From Pseudarthrobacter defluvii (lineage in GTDB: Bacteria; Actinomycetota; Actinomycetes; Actinomycetales; Micrococcaceae), in contig NZ_CP066362.1 of the NCBI RefSeq assembly GCF_030323865.1, positions 558,001 through 622,000 on the forward strand: a DNA stretch of 64,000 nt, read 5' to 3'. A program made the translations under genes and the position numbers. The notes beneath the pieces were generated by a model. The model saw only the letters and a program-made list of their open reading frames with translations. It was not told the DNA's origin and ran no database searches. This document shows positions 37,052 through 46,013 of the stretch, one piece after another; the first letter of the stretch is position 1, and each line of letters begins with the position of its first letter.

Positions 37052-37736
37052 GAACCGAGACTTCGAAATCGTCTACGACACTGAACTTCCCGCCACTCCC
37101 GAGCGGGTCTGGGAAGCCGTCACCAACGGGACGCCGGCGTGGATGTTCCCCACGGACCAGTGGCCGGACGTCAAGACCGTGGAGGAGTACCCCCGCCACC
37201 TGGTGTCCCGGATGGACGGCCCGGACGGCTGGTTCAACCAGCTGGAGCACGTCCTGGAACCGCTCGACGGCGGACGCGCCCGGCTCCACTACGTCCACAG
37301 CGGCATCTTCGCGGACAACTGGGACCAGCAGTATGACGGCGCCAGCCGCCACACCGGGTTCTACCTGCACACGCTGGGCGAGTACCTGCAGTACTTTGAC
37401 GGGCGGCCCGTGGTCTTCACCGACATCCAGGCCCCTGCGGCCTCCCAGGGGCCGGGCGGGTTCACCCTGCTCCGTGACGCGCTGGGCGCCGGTTCCGTGG
37501 AGCAGGGCGCCAAGGTTGATGTGGAGCTCGACGGCGTGGGGCGGCTTACGGGCGAGGTGGACTTCTCCAACGAGCACTTCCTGGGCATTCGCACCGCTGA
37601 CGCGATGTACCGGTTCTTCGGCCGCAATGCGTGGGGTGCCCCCGTGGGCATGACGGTGCACGACTTCAGCGGCGCGGGTGATTCCGAGGCAACTGCCAAG
37701 GCGTGGGGTGGATTCCTGGAGCGCGTGTACGCGTAG
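37044..37736 (+). CDS. AHSA1/SRPBCC-domain protein
   Basis: This 230-residue START-fold protein begins with FEIVYDTELPATPERVWEAV, the usual SRPBCC opening. The C-terminal half (GEVDFSNEHFLGIRTADAMY) keeps the beta-sheet and helix order. It probably binds a hydrophobic ligand. It overlaps the ArsR-type regulator, an arrangement seen for many AHSA1 genes. No enzyme activity can be claimed. Confidence 0.87.
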   Translation: MTENRDFEIVYDTELPATPERVWEAVTNGTPAWMFPTDQWPDVKTVEEYPRHLVSRMDGPDGWFNQLEHVLEPLDGGRARLHYVHSGIFADNWDQQYDGASRHTGFYLHTLGEYLQYFDGRPVVFTDIQAPAASQGPGGFTLLRDALGAGSVEQGAKVDVELDGVGRLTGEVDFSNEHFLGIRTADAMYRFFGRNAWGAPVGMTVHDFSGAGDSEATAKAWGGFLERVYA

Positions 37737-37773
37737 CTCCCGCTTGCCGTTCCGGCGAGTCCGGTGGTGCCGG

Positions 37774-39270
37774 TCACGCGATGGCGACGGCGGGGGCCTG
37801 GGTCAGAGACTGCCGGAGCTGGGGTGCGGCGTCGAGTTTGTCCTGGGCCGCCCGCAGCGCCAGGACCGCGGTCTCAAGCTTGTCGGGCGGAAGGGTGAAG
37901 GGCAGCCGCAGGTTGCGTTCGAAGGCGCCGCCAATCCCGAAGCGCGGACCGGCTGCAAGCCTGAGGCCAAAGTCGGGTGCCAGCACTGTCAGGGCCGTGC
38001 TGATGGGTCCGGGCAGCCGGCACCAGACGGAGAGACCGCCCGGCGGAGGCGCCACCTGCCATGTCGGGAGGTGCTCGGCGAGGAAGCCGAGCAGTGCGGA
38101 CCGGTTGCGGCGCAGCGACTGCAGCAGCGCGGGCAGTGGTTCCTCCAGTGCCCGGACCAGGTGGGCTGCTGCCAGTTGCTCCATCACAGGGCCGCCAAGG
38201 TCCAAGGTGGTACGCGCGGCGGCGAAACGCTGGATCATTGGTTCCGATGCCCGGATCCAGCCAGTCCGCAGGCCGCCCCAGTGGGATTTGCTCAGCGACC
38301 CTATGGACACCACGCTGCTGCTGAACCCGGCAAGGGGAGTTGTGGCAACGCCGTCGAGATTAAGGTCGCGAAGCGTCTCGTCTGCCACCAGCACGGTTCC
38401 TGCAGCTGCGGCCGCGCGCGCCAGCCGGCGGCGCTGGGCATCAGGCATGATCATGCCCGTGGGGTTATGGAAGTCCGGGACCACATAGGCAAGCTTTGGC
38501 TGTTGCTGCGCCATGGCGGATTCCAGCGCGGGCAGGTCCCAGCCGGACGCTGTGAACGCCACCGGGACCGGGCGGCACCGTGCGGAGCGGATGGCATCCA
38601 GCGCGTGGGGGTAACTGGGATGTTCCACCAGCACCCGGTCCTGCCGGTCCGTCAGGGTGCGGATGATGATGGTGAGGGCGTGCTGGGCACCGGACGTCAC
38701 CATGATCTGTCCCGGCTGCGTCGGCACTCCGGCGGCTGAATACCGGTCCGCGACCGCCTGGCGCAACGGCAGCAGCCCCAAGGCGTCGTACCCGAAACCT
38801 GGGAGCAGGGCAGGAAGTTCCGTCAGGGCCGCGGCGAAGGCCCGGTGCACCACCTCGCCGCTCGCGGGCAGAGCGGAGTATGCCAGATCGATGAGTCCCC
38901 CGGGCGCAGCCAGCCCGGGCGCGCTCAGCCCTGGCCCCGCCGAGGGGCTGGCGGTAGGCGGCTGGGGGCCGAAGAGTGCCGGGCCGAACGGCGTCAGTTC
39001 AGGGATGCGGGTCTTACCGCGGCTCCCTTGCCCGCTGCTGAGGAATCCCTGCTCCCGGAGGCTGGCGTAGGCCGCGGTGACGGTGGTGCGGCTGACCGTC
39101 AGGGCTGTGCACAGTGAACGCTCGCTGGGGAGGGCTGTGTCGAGCGGGATCCGGCCATCGAGGATGAGCAGGCGCACCACGTCGGCCAGTTCACGATAGG
39201 CCGGGCCGGTTCCGCTGTTCCAAGGGCCAAGGAGGCGGGACAAAGCAAGGGCACTAAGCGCGGCAGCCAT
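37774..39270 (-). CDS. MocR/YczR-type PLP-dependent regulator
   Basis: This 498-residue protein fuses a GntR winged helix (ALPSERSLCTALTVSRTTVTA) to an aminotransferase fold I domain. The PLP lysine is in SIGSLSKSHWGGLRTGWIR. PLP-pocket residues are in VPDFHNPTGMIMPDAQRRR, VLVADETLRDLNLDG and LLPGFGYDALGLLPLRQAVA. It diverges from a YczE-type membrane gene, the arrangement of Bacillus yczR/yczE. It probably controls that membrane gene in response to an amino-acid or B6-derived signal. Confidence 0.92.
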   Translation of the reverse strand: MAAALSALALSRLLGPWNSGTGPAYRELADVVRLLILDGRIPLDTALPSERSLCTALTVSRTTVTAAYASLREQGFLSSGQGSRGKTRIPELTPFGPALFGPQPPTASPSAGPGLSAPGLAAPGGLIDLAYSALPASGEVVHRAFAAALTELPALLPGFGYDALGLLPLRQAVADRYSAAGVPTQPGQIMVTSGAQHALTIIIRTLTDRQDRVLVEHPSYPHALDAIRSARCRPVPVAFTASGWDLPALESAMAQQQPKLAYVVPDFHNPTGMIMPDAQRRRLARAAAAAGTVLVADETLRDLNLDGVATTPLAGFSSSVVSIGSLSKSHWGGLRTGWIRASEPMIQRFAAARTTLDLGGPVMEQLAAAHLVRALEEPLPALLQSLRRNRSALLGFLAEHLPTWQVAPPPGGLSVWCRLPGPISTALTVLAPDFGLRLAAGPRFGIGGAFERNLRLPFTLPPDKLETAVLALRAAQDKLDAAPQLRQSLTQAPAVAIA

Positions 39271-39274
39271 GTAG

Positions 39275-39315
39275 CCAGTCTTTCAGACTGGATATGTAAT
39301 TCCATGCCAGTTGGC
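39275..39315. promoter_or_regulatory. Candidate MocR operators
   Basis: CCAGTCT-TTC-AGACTGG (39275-39291) is a perfect 7-bp dyad in the 60-bp MocR/YczE divergent region. A third CCAGT half-site lies at 39307-39311. This fits the multiple-box operators known for MocR regulators; binding is inference. Confidence 0.6.
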
Positions 39316-39330
39316 TGCGAACATGATTTT

Positions 39331-40005
39331 ATGATGACCCGCAGACTGATCCAGCTCTTCACCGGCCTCGCCCTCTACGGCATCTCCCTGGCCATGTTCA
39401 TCCGCGCCGGACTGGGCCTGGATCCCTGGGACGTGTTCCATCAGGGGCTGGCCAACCGCACCGGGCTCAGCATCGGCCTTGTGGTCATCATCGTGAGTTT
39501 CCTGGTGCTGTTGCTGTGGATCCCGCTGCGGCAGATGCCTGGATTCGGGACCCTGTGCAACGCCATCCTGGTGGGGGTGTTCGCGGACATCGGGCTGGCA
39601 CTGCTGCCGCCGGTGTCCCACCTGGCCCTGCAGATTGTGCTCCTCGCGGGGGCCGTGCTGGTAAATGCCGTGGCCTCAGCCTGCTACATTGGCGCCGGCT
39701 TTGGCCCGGGCGCCCGCGACGGCCTGATGACCGGTCTGGCCCGCCGTACCGGATGGACCGTCAGGGTGTCACGCACCCTCATTGAGGTGACAGTGCTGGC
39801 GGCCGGGTGGCTGCTGGGCGGTTCGGTGGGCGTGGGCACGGTGGTCTACGCCCTGGCCATCGGCCCCCTGGTGCATGTGCTGCTGCCGCGTTTCACGGTG
39901 GCTGCCGCGCCCCGGAAATCCAGCAGTGAAAGCAGCGCCGCGAACTGTTGGCGGCCCGCTGAACGACGTCAGGTAGGAGCCGGCTGGCACTTCGGGCAGA
40001 AGTAG
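39331..40005 (+). CDS. yczE: YczE-family membrane protein
   Basis: This protein of about 224 residues has five to six TM segments. The family start RLIQLFTGLALYGISLAMFI, the loop GLGLDPWDVFHQGLA and the later YIGAGFGPGARDGLMTGLAR are characteristic of the Bacillus YczE-like family. Its molecular role is unknown; it is linked to the divergent MocR regulator. The start may be 39331 or 39334. Its C-terminal tail overlaps the convergent nei gene by 37 bases. Confidence 0.85.
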   Translation: MMTRRLIQLFTGLALYGISLAMFIRAGLGLDPWDVFHQGLANRTGLSIGLVVIIVSFLVLLLWIPLRQMPGFGTLCNAILVGVFADIGLALLPPVSHLALQIVLLAGAVLVNAVASACYIGAGFGPGARDGLMTGLARRTGWTVRVSRTLIEVTVLAAGWLLGGSVGVGTVVYALAIGPLVHVLLPRFTVAAAPRKSSSESSAANCWRPAERRQVGAGWHFGQK

Positions 40006-40799
40006 ATGTCCCGCTCCTCTTCACCGTTGGGCTTGCCCAGGAGCCCACGCCGGATGGGTGTGCGGCATTTCAGGCACGGCTGGCGTTCCCGGCCATAGAC
40101 CCAGTAGCCGGGCCTGCCGGCCATCCTGCCCACCGGCATGCCCCGGGTGTTGAGGATGGTGACGCGGCGGCCGGGTCCAAGGTTGACCTCCAGGAGCTGC
40201 TTGGCGTCGGTCATCATGGTCCGGACGTCGGCCACCTCGGAGACAGGCGTGGCGGGATGCGTTCCTGACAGGAAGCACGCTTCGCAGCGGTAGATGTTGC
40301 CGATGCCCGCCAGGTTCCGCTGGTCCAGGAGCGCTACTCCGATGGGGACTTCCGGACGGGAGCGGATGCGGCGTTCCGCCTCGTCCAGGTCCCAGTCCGG
40401 GCCCAGGAGGTCCGGGCCGAGGAAGCCGACGATGGCGTCTTCGTTCGCTGTTGCCACCACTTCCACAATGCCAAGCGAAAAGCCGACGGCGTCCGCCACT
40501 GCCGTGCGCAGCACGCACCGCGCGGTGAAGCCCGGCTTCCGCCACCTGCCGCCGGGCGGATAAACCTGCCACGCGCCTTCCATCTTCAGGTGTGAATGGA
40601 TGGTGAGTCTCTTGTCCTCCGGGCTGACCACCCGCATCAGCAGGTGCTTGCCGCGGGGGACAACTTCGTCCACGGTCCAGCCGGCCAGGTTCAGTGTGGC
40701 GAACCGGGGCACGCGGAAGTCGGAGGCAAGCAGTGTCTGTCCGGCCAGGGCCTCGTGAAGTTGGTGGGCGGCCCGCCACACGGAATCGCCCTCAGGCAC
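39969..40799 (-). CDS. nei: Fpg/Nei-family DNA glycosylase
   Basis: This 276-residue base-excision enzyme starts MPEGDSVWRAAHQLHEA, where Pro2 is the Schiff-base nucleophile and Glu3 the catalytic acid. The helix-two-turn-helix is LDQRNLAGIGNIYRCEACF, and the C-terminal zinc finger has PCLKCRTPIRRG and YFCPKC. MPEGD starts favour endonuclease VIII rather than MutM. It overlaps lhr by 8 bases; the same lhr-nei association occurs in mycobacteria. Confidence 0.92.
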   Translation of the reverse strand: MPEGDSVWRAAHQLHEALAGQTLLASDFRVPRFATLNLAGWTVDEVVPRGKHLLMRVVSPEDKRLTIHSHLKMEGAWQVYPPGGRWRKPGFTARCVLRTAVADAVGFSLGIVEVVATANEDAIVGFLGPDLLGPDWDLDEAERRIRSRPEVPIGVALLDQRNLAGIGNIYRCEACFLSGTHPATPVSEVADVRTMMTDAKQLLEVNLGPGRRVTILNTRGMPVGRMAGRPGYWVYGRERQPCLKCRTPIRRGLLGKPNGEEERDIYFCPKCQPAPT

Positions 40800-43700
40800 G
40801 GATCCTCAACCCCTTCGGCGTGGAGTAGGCACCGGCGGAGCTCAGGGCAGCAGCGACAGGGGTATCCAGGAGGTCGTGACCGTTCACCTTCTCCATGATC
40901 AGCTTGTCCACCGCCCCGCGGGTCACCACCCCCACCAGAGCAGCACCTGCTGCCGCCAGCACAGCGTCGTCCTCGCTGAACGCCAGAAGGGTCTTTCCAC
41001 CGCGCTCCACGTAGAGCACCAGCGCCCCGTCCACCAGCACCACCAGTGCCCCCGCTTTCCGGCCCGGCCGGTGCCCCGTGCCGGCGTCTTCCTGCAGCGC
41101 CGGCCAGGGTAAAGCCGCGCCATAGGGGTTGGCGGGATCGGTGGCGGCGAGGGCCAGGGCCACGGGTTCGCCTTTTGCCAGTTGGGTGTCCTCCGAGTAA
41201 GAGCGAAGCCGGTCCACGGTGGCGGGAACCGCGAACTGGGCGGCACCCAGGTGCTCGATGAAGTAGCCGCGGCGGCACCGGCCTGCTTCCTCGAGCCGTG
41301 CGAGCACCTTGTACATAAGCCCGAAGCCGCCAAGGATCTGTTCCGCCATGACCGATCCCCTGGTAACCACGCCGTAGCGGTCGAGCAGGAGTTCGGCGGT
41401 AGCGCGGGCATGGATGGTGGGATCGAGTTCAGGCTCCGGAAGCGCCGACCAGCGGCCTGCCGCTGTAGGCGGTGTGGCGGCACCCTGCGTTCCGTACCGC
41501 CCGCCGGCCAGCCCGGGGGACCCCATCAGGCCGGTGCCATGGGAACGGCCCAGGCGGCTTAGCCGCGGGGCCCTGGCACGCGGCGCACGGGCCACTTGCC
41601 GGTGCGCGGTGTGGCCTCCGGCGATCAGGGCCCGCACAGGGGCGAAAGTGTCGCCGGTGATCCTCCCCGCCCACGCAAGGTCCCAGAGCGCAGCCACCAC
41701 TTCCTGGTCGCCCAGGACGGCGTCCATGCCGCCGGCCACCTCCGTCAGTTGCCGGAAGAAGTACCCACCGCCGTTGTTGCGCAGGTGGTCCAGGAGCCGC
41801 TGTCCCGCGTCCCCCGGTTCGAACTCGGGCGCGGGGTTGAGCGTCAGCTCGGCCGAATCCGCCAGGTGCAGGCTTATCCAGCCGTCGTTGCCGGGCAGGG
41901 CGCCTGCGCCGGACCAGAGCACCTCGCCGGCGGCCATGAGTTCGTCCAGCATGGCGGGCTGGTAGTTGGACACGCGGGTGGCCAGCACCAGGGGCTCCCA
42001 TGCCGATGCCGGGACGGGCACCCCCGAAAGCTGGTCGATGGCGGTAATGATGCCGTCCAGTCCGCGCAGCGAAGGCTGGCCGCGGCCACCGCCCGGCGTC
42101 CGGACGTGCTGCCACGCGGGCAGGAAGCGTCCGTAGGCGGCGGCATCCACCGGTTCCACTTCAGCGCGCAGGGCAGCCAGCGAACGACGGCGGAGCTTGC
42201 GCAGCACTTCCGCGTCGCACCATTCGCTGGCGATGGAATGCGGAATGTCCGGCGCGGGCGCTTCGGCGGGCGGCAGAGCCGTGCCGCCAGTTGGCTGCGC
42301 TGTTTCGTCGATCGGCGGTGCGCCGGCAGCACGGCCGGCCTCCGGCGGCCCGACTTCCAGGGGTGCGGCATCCGCCAGCGCTGATTCGGGCAGCGCGGCT
42401 GCCGTCGAGGTGACATGGGGGCGGAATTCGCCCTCAACGACGCGGCCGTCCGCGGCCAGCCGTTTTAACGCTGTTCCCACCACGGCCACGCCCAAACCGA
42501 GCCGGGCGGCTGCCTCGGCCGCCGTGAAGGGGCCGTGCGTCCGTGCGTACCGGGAGACAAGATCACCCAGGGGATCGGCAACCGGTTCAATGAAAGCCAA
42601 CGGCACCCCCATGGGCAGCGGAACGCCGATGGCATCCCGCAGGCGCGCTGCATCTTCGACGGCGGCGAAGCGCTCAACTCCGCCGATGTTGACCTTGATG
42701 GCGCGGTTGGCACGCTGGAGGGCGGCGAGGTGGGCTGCCGCTTCTGCCACCGTGGCTGCGGGCATGGGCCCAGGCCCGGCTTCAGTATGTGCCGGGTCGT
42801 CGCCTTCACTCGGCGGCTCCGGAGCTGGAATGGCCGCGTTTCCGGGCGGCCCCGGCGCCGTGGTTTCCTGATCAGCCTCCGCCGCGCCCTGCAGCCGTGC
42901 TGCGGTTTCCGCGGGCGCCAACGGACCCAGCAGCCGCAGCAGGTCCGCGACGCCTTCCATCCCGCGTGCCCTGCGGTCCGGCGCCAGGCGCTGCAGTTCG
43001 CGTTCGGTGGCGTCGATGACCTTGGCGTCCAGGAGTTCGCGCAGCTCCACCCGGCCAAGCAGTTCGTTCAGGAGGGTGGAGTCCAGCGCCAGGGCGGCTG
43101 CGCGCCGTTCCGCGAGCGGGGAATCGCCCTCGTAGAGGAACTGGGCCACGTAGCCGAAGAGCAGGGACTTGGCGAACGGTGAAGGCTGCTGGGTGGTGGT
43201 CTGCAGGATCCGCAGTTCCCGCCGTTCCACGGATGCGGCGATGTCCTTCAACGCCGGCAGGTCGTAGACGTCCTGGAGGCATTCGCGCACCGTTTCCAGG
43301 ACGATGGGGAACGTTGGGTATTTGCGGGCCACATCCAGCAACTGGGCCGACCGCTGGCGCTGCTGCCACAGCGGCTGCCGCTTGCCTGGGGTCTGCCGGG
43401 GCAGCAGGAGTGCGCGGGCTGCACATTCGCGGAACCGCGACGCGAACAAGGCGCTGCCGCCCACCTCGGCAGTGACGATCTGCTCCAGTTCCTCCGGATC
43501 AAAGAGGAACAGTTCAGCGCCCGGCGGCTCGTCCTCCATCATGGGCACCCGCAGCACGATGCCGTCGTCGGCCGCCATTGCCGAGCCGTCCAGCCCGTAG
43601 CGCTGGTGGAGCCGCTGCCCCACGGCCAGTGCCCACGGCGCGTGCACCGGCATGCCGAAGGGGCTGTGCAGGATGACGCGCCAGTCGCCCAGTTCGTCGT

Positions 43701-45954
43701 GGAACCGCTCCACCACCAGGGTGGTATCGCTGGGGACTACCTCCGTGGCCTGTTTTTGTTCGGTGAGGTACTGGATAAGGTTGTTCGCCGCGAAGTCGTC
43801 CAGCCCGCTGGCCTTGCACCGCTCCGCTGCAGGGCCGGCGTCGGAGGCCGACAGCTCGCGGACAAACGCTCCCAGCGCACGGCCCAGGTCCACCGGCCGC
43901 CCCAGGGAGTCACCCTTCCAGAACGGAAGTTTGCCGGGTTGCCCGAAAGCGGGGGAGACCAGGACGCGGTCGTGTGTGATGTCCTCGATCTTCCAGCTGG
44001 TGGCACCCAGGGCAAAGACGTCGCCCACCCGGGACTCGTAGACCATCTCTTCGTCCAGCTCGCCCACGCGACGGCCGCCCTTCGGGGCACGCGCCGGTTT
44101 TCCGTCCTCCGCAGGGGACTCCGCCCCTTCCTGCTCGGTGCCGATGATGTAGACGCCGAACAAACCGCGGTCCGGAATGGTGCCGCCGGACGTGACGGCC
44201 AGGCGCTGGGCGCCCGGCCTGCCTTCGATGGTGCCGGCGTTGCGGTCCCAGATGATTCTGGGCCGCAGCTCGGCGAACTCGTCAGAGGGGTAGCGGCCGG
44301 CCAACAGGTCCAGGGTGGCCTCGAATGCTGAGCGCGGAAGGGAGGCAAAAGGTGCCGAGCGCCGGACGGTGCTGAACCATTCCTCCACATCGATGCTGCC
44401 CAGGGCGGTGGCGGCCACAGTCTGCTGGGCCAGGATGTCCAGTGGGTTGGCCGGAATGCTGAGGCGCTCAATCTTGCCGTCCAGCATCCGTTCCACGGTG
44501 ATTGCGGTGTGGACCAGGTCCGCCCGGTGCTTGGGGAAGAGGACGCCCTGGGAGATCTCGCCCACCTGGTGCCCGGCCCGGCCGACGCGCTGCAGGCCGC
44601 TGGCCACCGAAGGCGGCGACTCCACCTGCACCACCAGGTCCACGGCTCCCATATCGATGCCGAGTTCCAGGGACGACGTGGCCACCACACAGCGCAGCCG
44701 CCCGGACTTGAGGTCATCCTCGATGAGGGCGCGCTGGTCCTTGGAGACGGAACCGTGGTGGGCGCGGGCCAGGACAGGATCCGCACCGGCGGAGCTTCCG
44801 GCCTGGGCCATCATATGGGCGGGCGTGGCGGTTGACGCGGGAATGCCCGACGCCGTTGCCTCCCGGGTACCGGACGCACCCGCGTGCCCTTCCGGACTGG
44901 GGTCGTCCCAGCCGCCACCCACCGCGATCAGCTGGCGTTCGGCGTAGATTCCGTTGAGCCGGGCCGTCAGGCGCTCGGCGAGGCGCCGGGAGTTGGCGAA
45001 CACGATGGTTGACTGGTTGGCCAGCACCAGGTCCACGATCTTTTCTTCCACATGCGGCCAGATGGATGCCTGCGGTTGGAGCCCGGAGGCTGGCCCGGAA
45101 TCGAACGCTCCCGCTGCCCCCTGCAGGTCCGACATGTCCTCCACGGGTACGGAGACGGTGAGGTCCCAGTTCTTCCTGGCGGGCGGGGCCACAATTTCCA
45201 CGGGGGCCGAACCGGCAAGGAACTGGGCCACGAGTTCCTTGGGTTCCACCGTGGCGGAAAGCCCGATGCGCTGCGCAGGTTTGGGCAGCAGCGCGTCCAG
45301 CCGTTCCAGCGAGACAGCAAGGTGGGCGCCGCGCTTGGTGCCGGCCACGGCGTGAACCTCGTCGATGATGATGGTGTCCACCTCGGTAAGGGTCTCCCGG
45401 GCCTTGGAGGTGAGCATGAGGAACAGGGACTCGGGGGTGGTGATGAGGATGTCCGGCGGGTTGCTCAAAAGGGCACGCCGGTCCGCCGCCGGCGTATCCC
45501 CGGACCGGACCCCCACCGTGATCAGCGGCGCGGGAAGCCCCAGCCGCTTGGCTGTCTGGGTGATGCCGATCAAGGGGGACCGCAGGTTGCGTTCAACGTC
45601 CACGCCCAAAGCCTTTAGGGGCGAGATGTAAAGGACCCGGGTCTTGCGTTTGGGCGCGCGGACACGCTTGCCCTTGGCGGGCGTCTCAGCTGCGACGGGT
45701 TCAGGGGCTTGGGGCGCAGACGCCAAGAGCCGGTCCAGTGCCCAAAGGAAGGCCGCAAGGGTTTTGCCGGAGCCCGTGGGGGCCACCACCAGCGCATGCG
45801 AGCCCGAGGAGATGGCGTTCCAGGCTCCTGCCTGCGCAGGTGTTGGCTCGGAAAACGCGCCCAGGAACCATTCCCGGGTGGGCCGGCTGAACTGGCCCAT
45901 GGGTGCAGCTGCACCGGAAGCACTGCTGCCGGCAGGACGCTGTTCCTGGTTCAT
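40792..45954 (-). CDS. lhr: Lhr-type ATP-dependent helicase
   Basis: This is a superfamily 2 helicase of about 1720 residues. Motif I is VVAPTGSGKTLAAFLWAL, motif II is IIIDEVHAVAGTKRGAHL, and motif VI lies in LQRVGRAGHQVGEISQGVLF. A large C-terminal part with winged-helix and beta-barrel character follows, as in Lhr-Core plus its extension. Lhr unwinds 3'-tailed DNA and RNA:DNA hybrids and is damage-induced in mycobacteria. I use the ATG at 45954; an ATG at 45900 is possible. It is co-oriented and overlapping with nei. Confidence 0.94.
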   Translation of the reverse strand: MNQEQRPAGSSASGAAAPMGQFSRPTREWFLGAFSEPTPAQAGAWNAISSGSHALVVAPTGSGKTLAAFLWALDRLLASAPQAPEPVAAETPAKGKRVRAPKRKTRVLYISPLKALGVDVERNLRSPLIGITQTAKRLGLPAPLITVGVRSGDTPAADRRALLSNPPDILITTPESLFLMLTSKARETLTEVDTIIIDEVHAVAGTKRGAHLAVSLERLDALLPKPAQRIGLSATVEPKELVAQFLAGSAPVEIVAPPARKNWDLTVSVPVEDMSDLQGAAGAFDSGPASGLQPQASIWPHVEEKIVDLVLANQSTIVFANSRRLAERLTARLNGIYAERQLIAVGGGWDDPSPEGHAGASGTREATASGIPASTATPAHMMAQAGSSAGADPVLARAHHGSVSKDQRALIEDDLKSGRLRCVVATSSLELGIDMGAVDLVVQVESPPSVASGLQRVGRAGHQVGEISQGVLFPKHRADLVHTAITVERMLDGKIERLSIPANPLDILAQQTVAATALGSIDVEEWFSTVRRSAPFASLPRSAFEATLDLLAGRYPSDEFAELRPRIIWDRNAGTIEGRPGAQRLAVTSGGTIPDRGLFGVYIIGTEQEGAESPAEDGKPARAPKGGRRVGELDEEMVYESRVGDVFALGATSWKIEDITHDRVLVSPAFGQPGKLPFWKGDSLGRPVDLGRALGAFVRELSASDAGPAAERCKASGLDDFAANNLIQYLTEQKQATEVVPSDTTLVVERFHDELGDWRVILHSPFGMPVHAPWALAVGQRLHQRYGLDGSAMAADDGIVLRVPMMEDEPPGAELFLFDPEELEQIVTAEVGGSALFASRFRECAARALLLPRQTPGKRQPLWQQRQRSAQLLDVARKYPTFPIVLETVRECLQDVYDLPALKDIAASVERRELRILQTTTQQPSPFAKSLLFGYVAQFLYEGDSPLAERRAAALALDSTLLNELLGRVELRELLDAKVIDATERELQRLAPDRRARGMEGVADLLRLLGPLAPAETAARLQGAAEADQETTAPGPPGNAAIPAPEPPSEGDDPAHTEAGPGPMPAATVAEAAAHLAALQRANRAIKVNIGGVERFAAVEDAARLRDAIGVPLPMGVPLAFIEPVADPLGDLVSRYARTHGPFTAAEAAARLGLGVAVVGTALKRLAADGRVVEGEFRPHVTSTAAALPESALADAAPLEVGPPEAGRAAGAPPIDETAQPTGGTALPPAEAPAPDIPHSIASEWCDAEVLRKLRRRSLAALRAEVEPVDAAAYGRFLPAWQHVRTPGGGRGQPSLRGLDGIITAIDQLSGVPVPASAWEPLVLATRVSNYQPAMLDELMAAGEVLWSGAGALPGNDGWISLHLADSAELTLNPAPEFEPGDAGQRLLDHLRNNGGGYFFRQLTEVAGGMDAVLGDQEVVAALWDLAWAGRITGDTFAPVRALIAGGHTAHRQVARAPRARAPRLSRLGRSHGTGLMGSPGLAGGRYGTQGAATPPTAAGRWSALPEPELDPTIHARATAELLLDRYGVVTRGSVMAEQILGGFGLMYKVLARLEEAGRCRRGYFIEHLGAAQFAVPATVDRLRSYSEDTQLAKGEPVALALAATDPANPYGAALPWPALQEDAGTGHRPGRKAGALVVLVDGALVLYVERGGKTLLAFSEDDAVLAAAGAALVGVVTRGAVDKLIMEKVNGHDLLDTPVAAALSSAGAYSTPKGLRIRA

Positions 45955-46013
45955 GCCTCCATCATGCCCCAAGCCACTGACAGTCAACTGCGCCCCATTC
46001 AACTCCACCCTGC

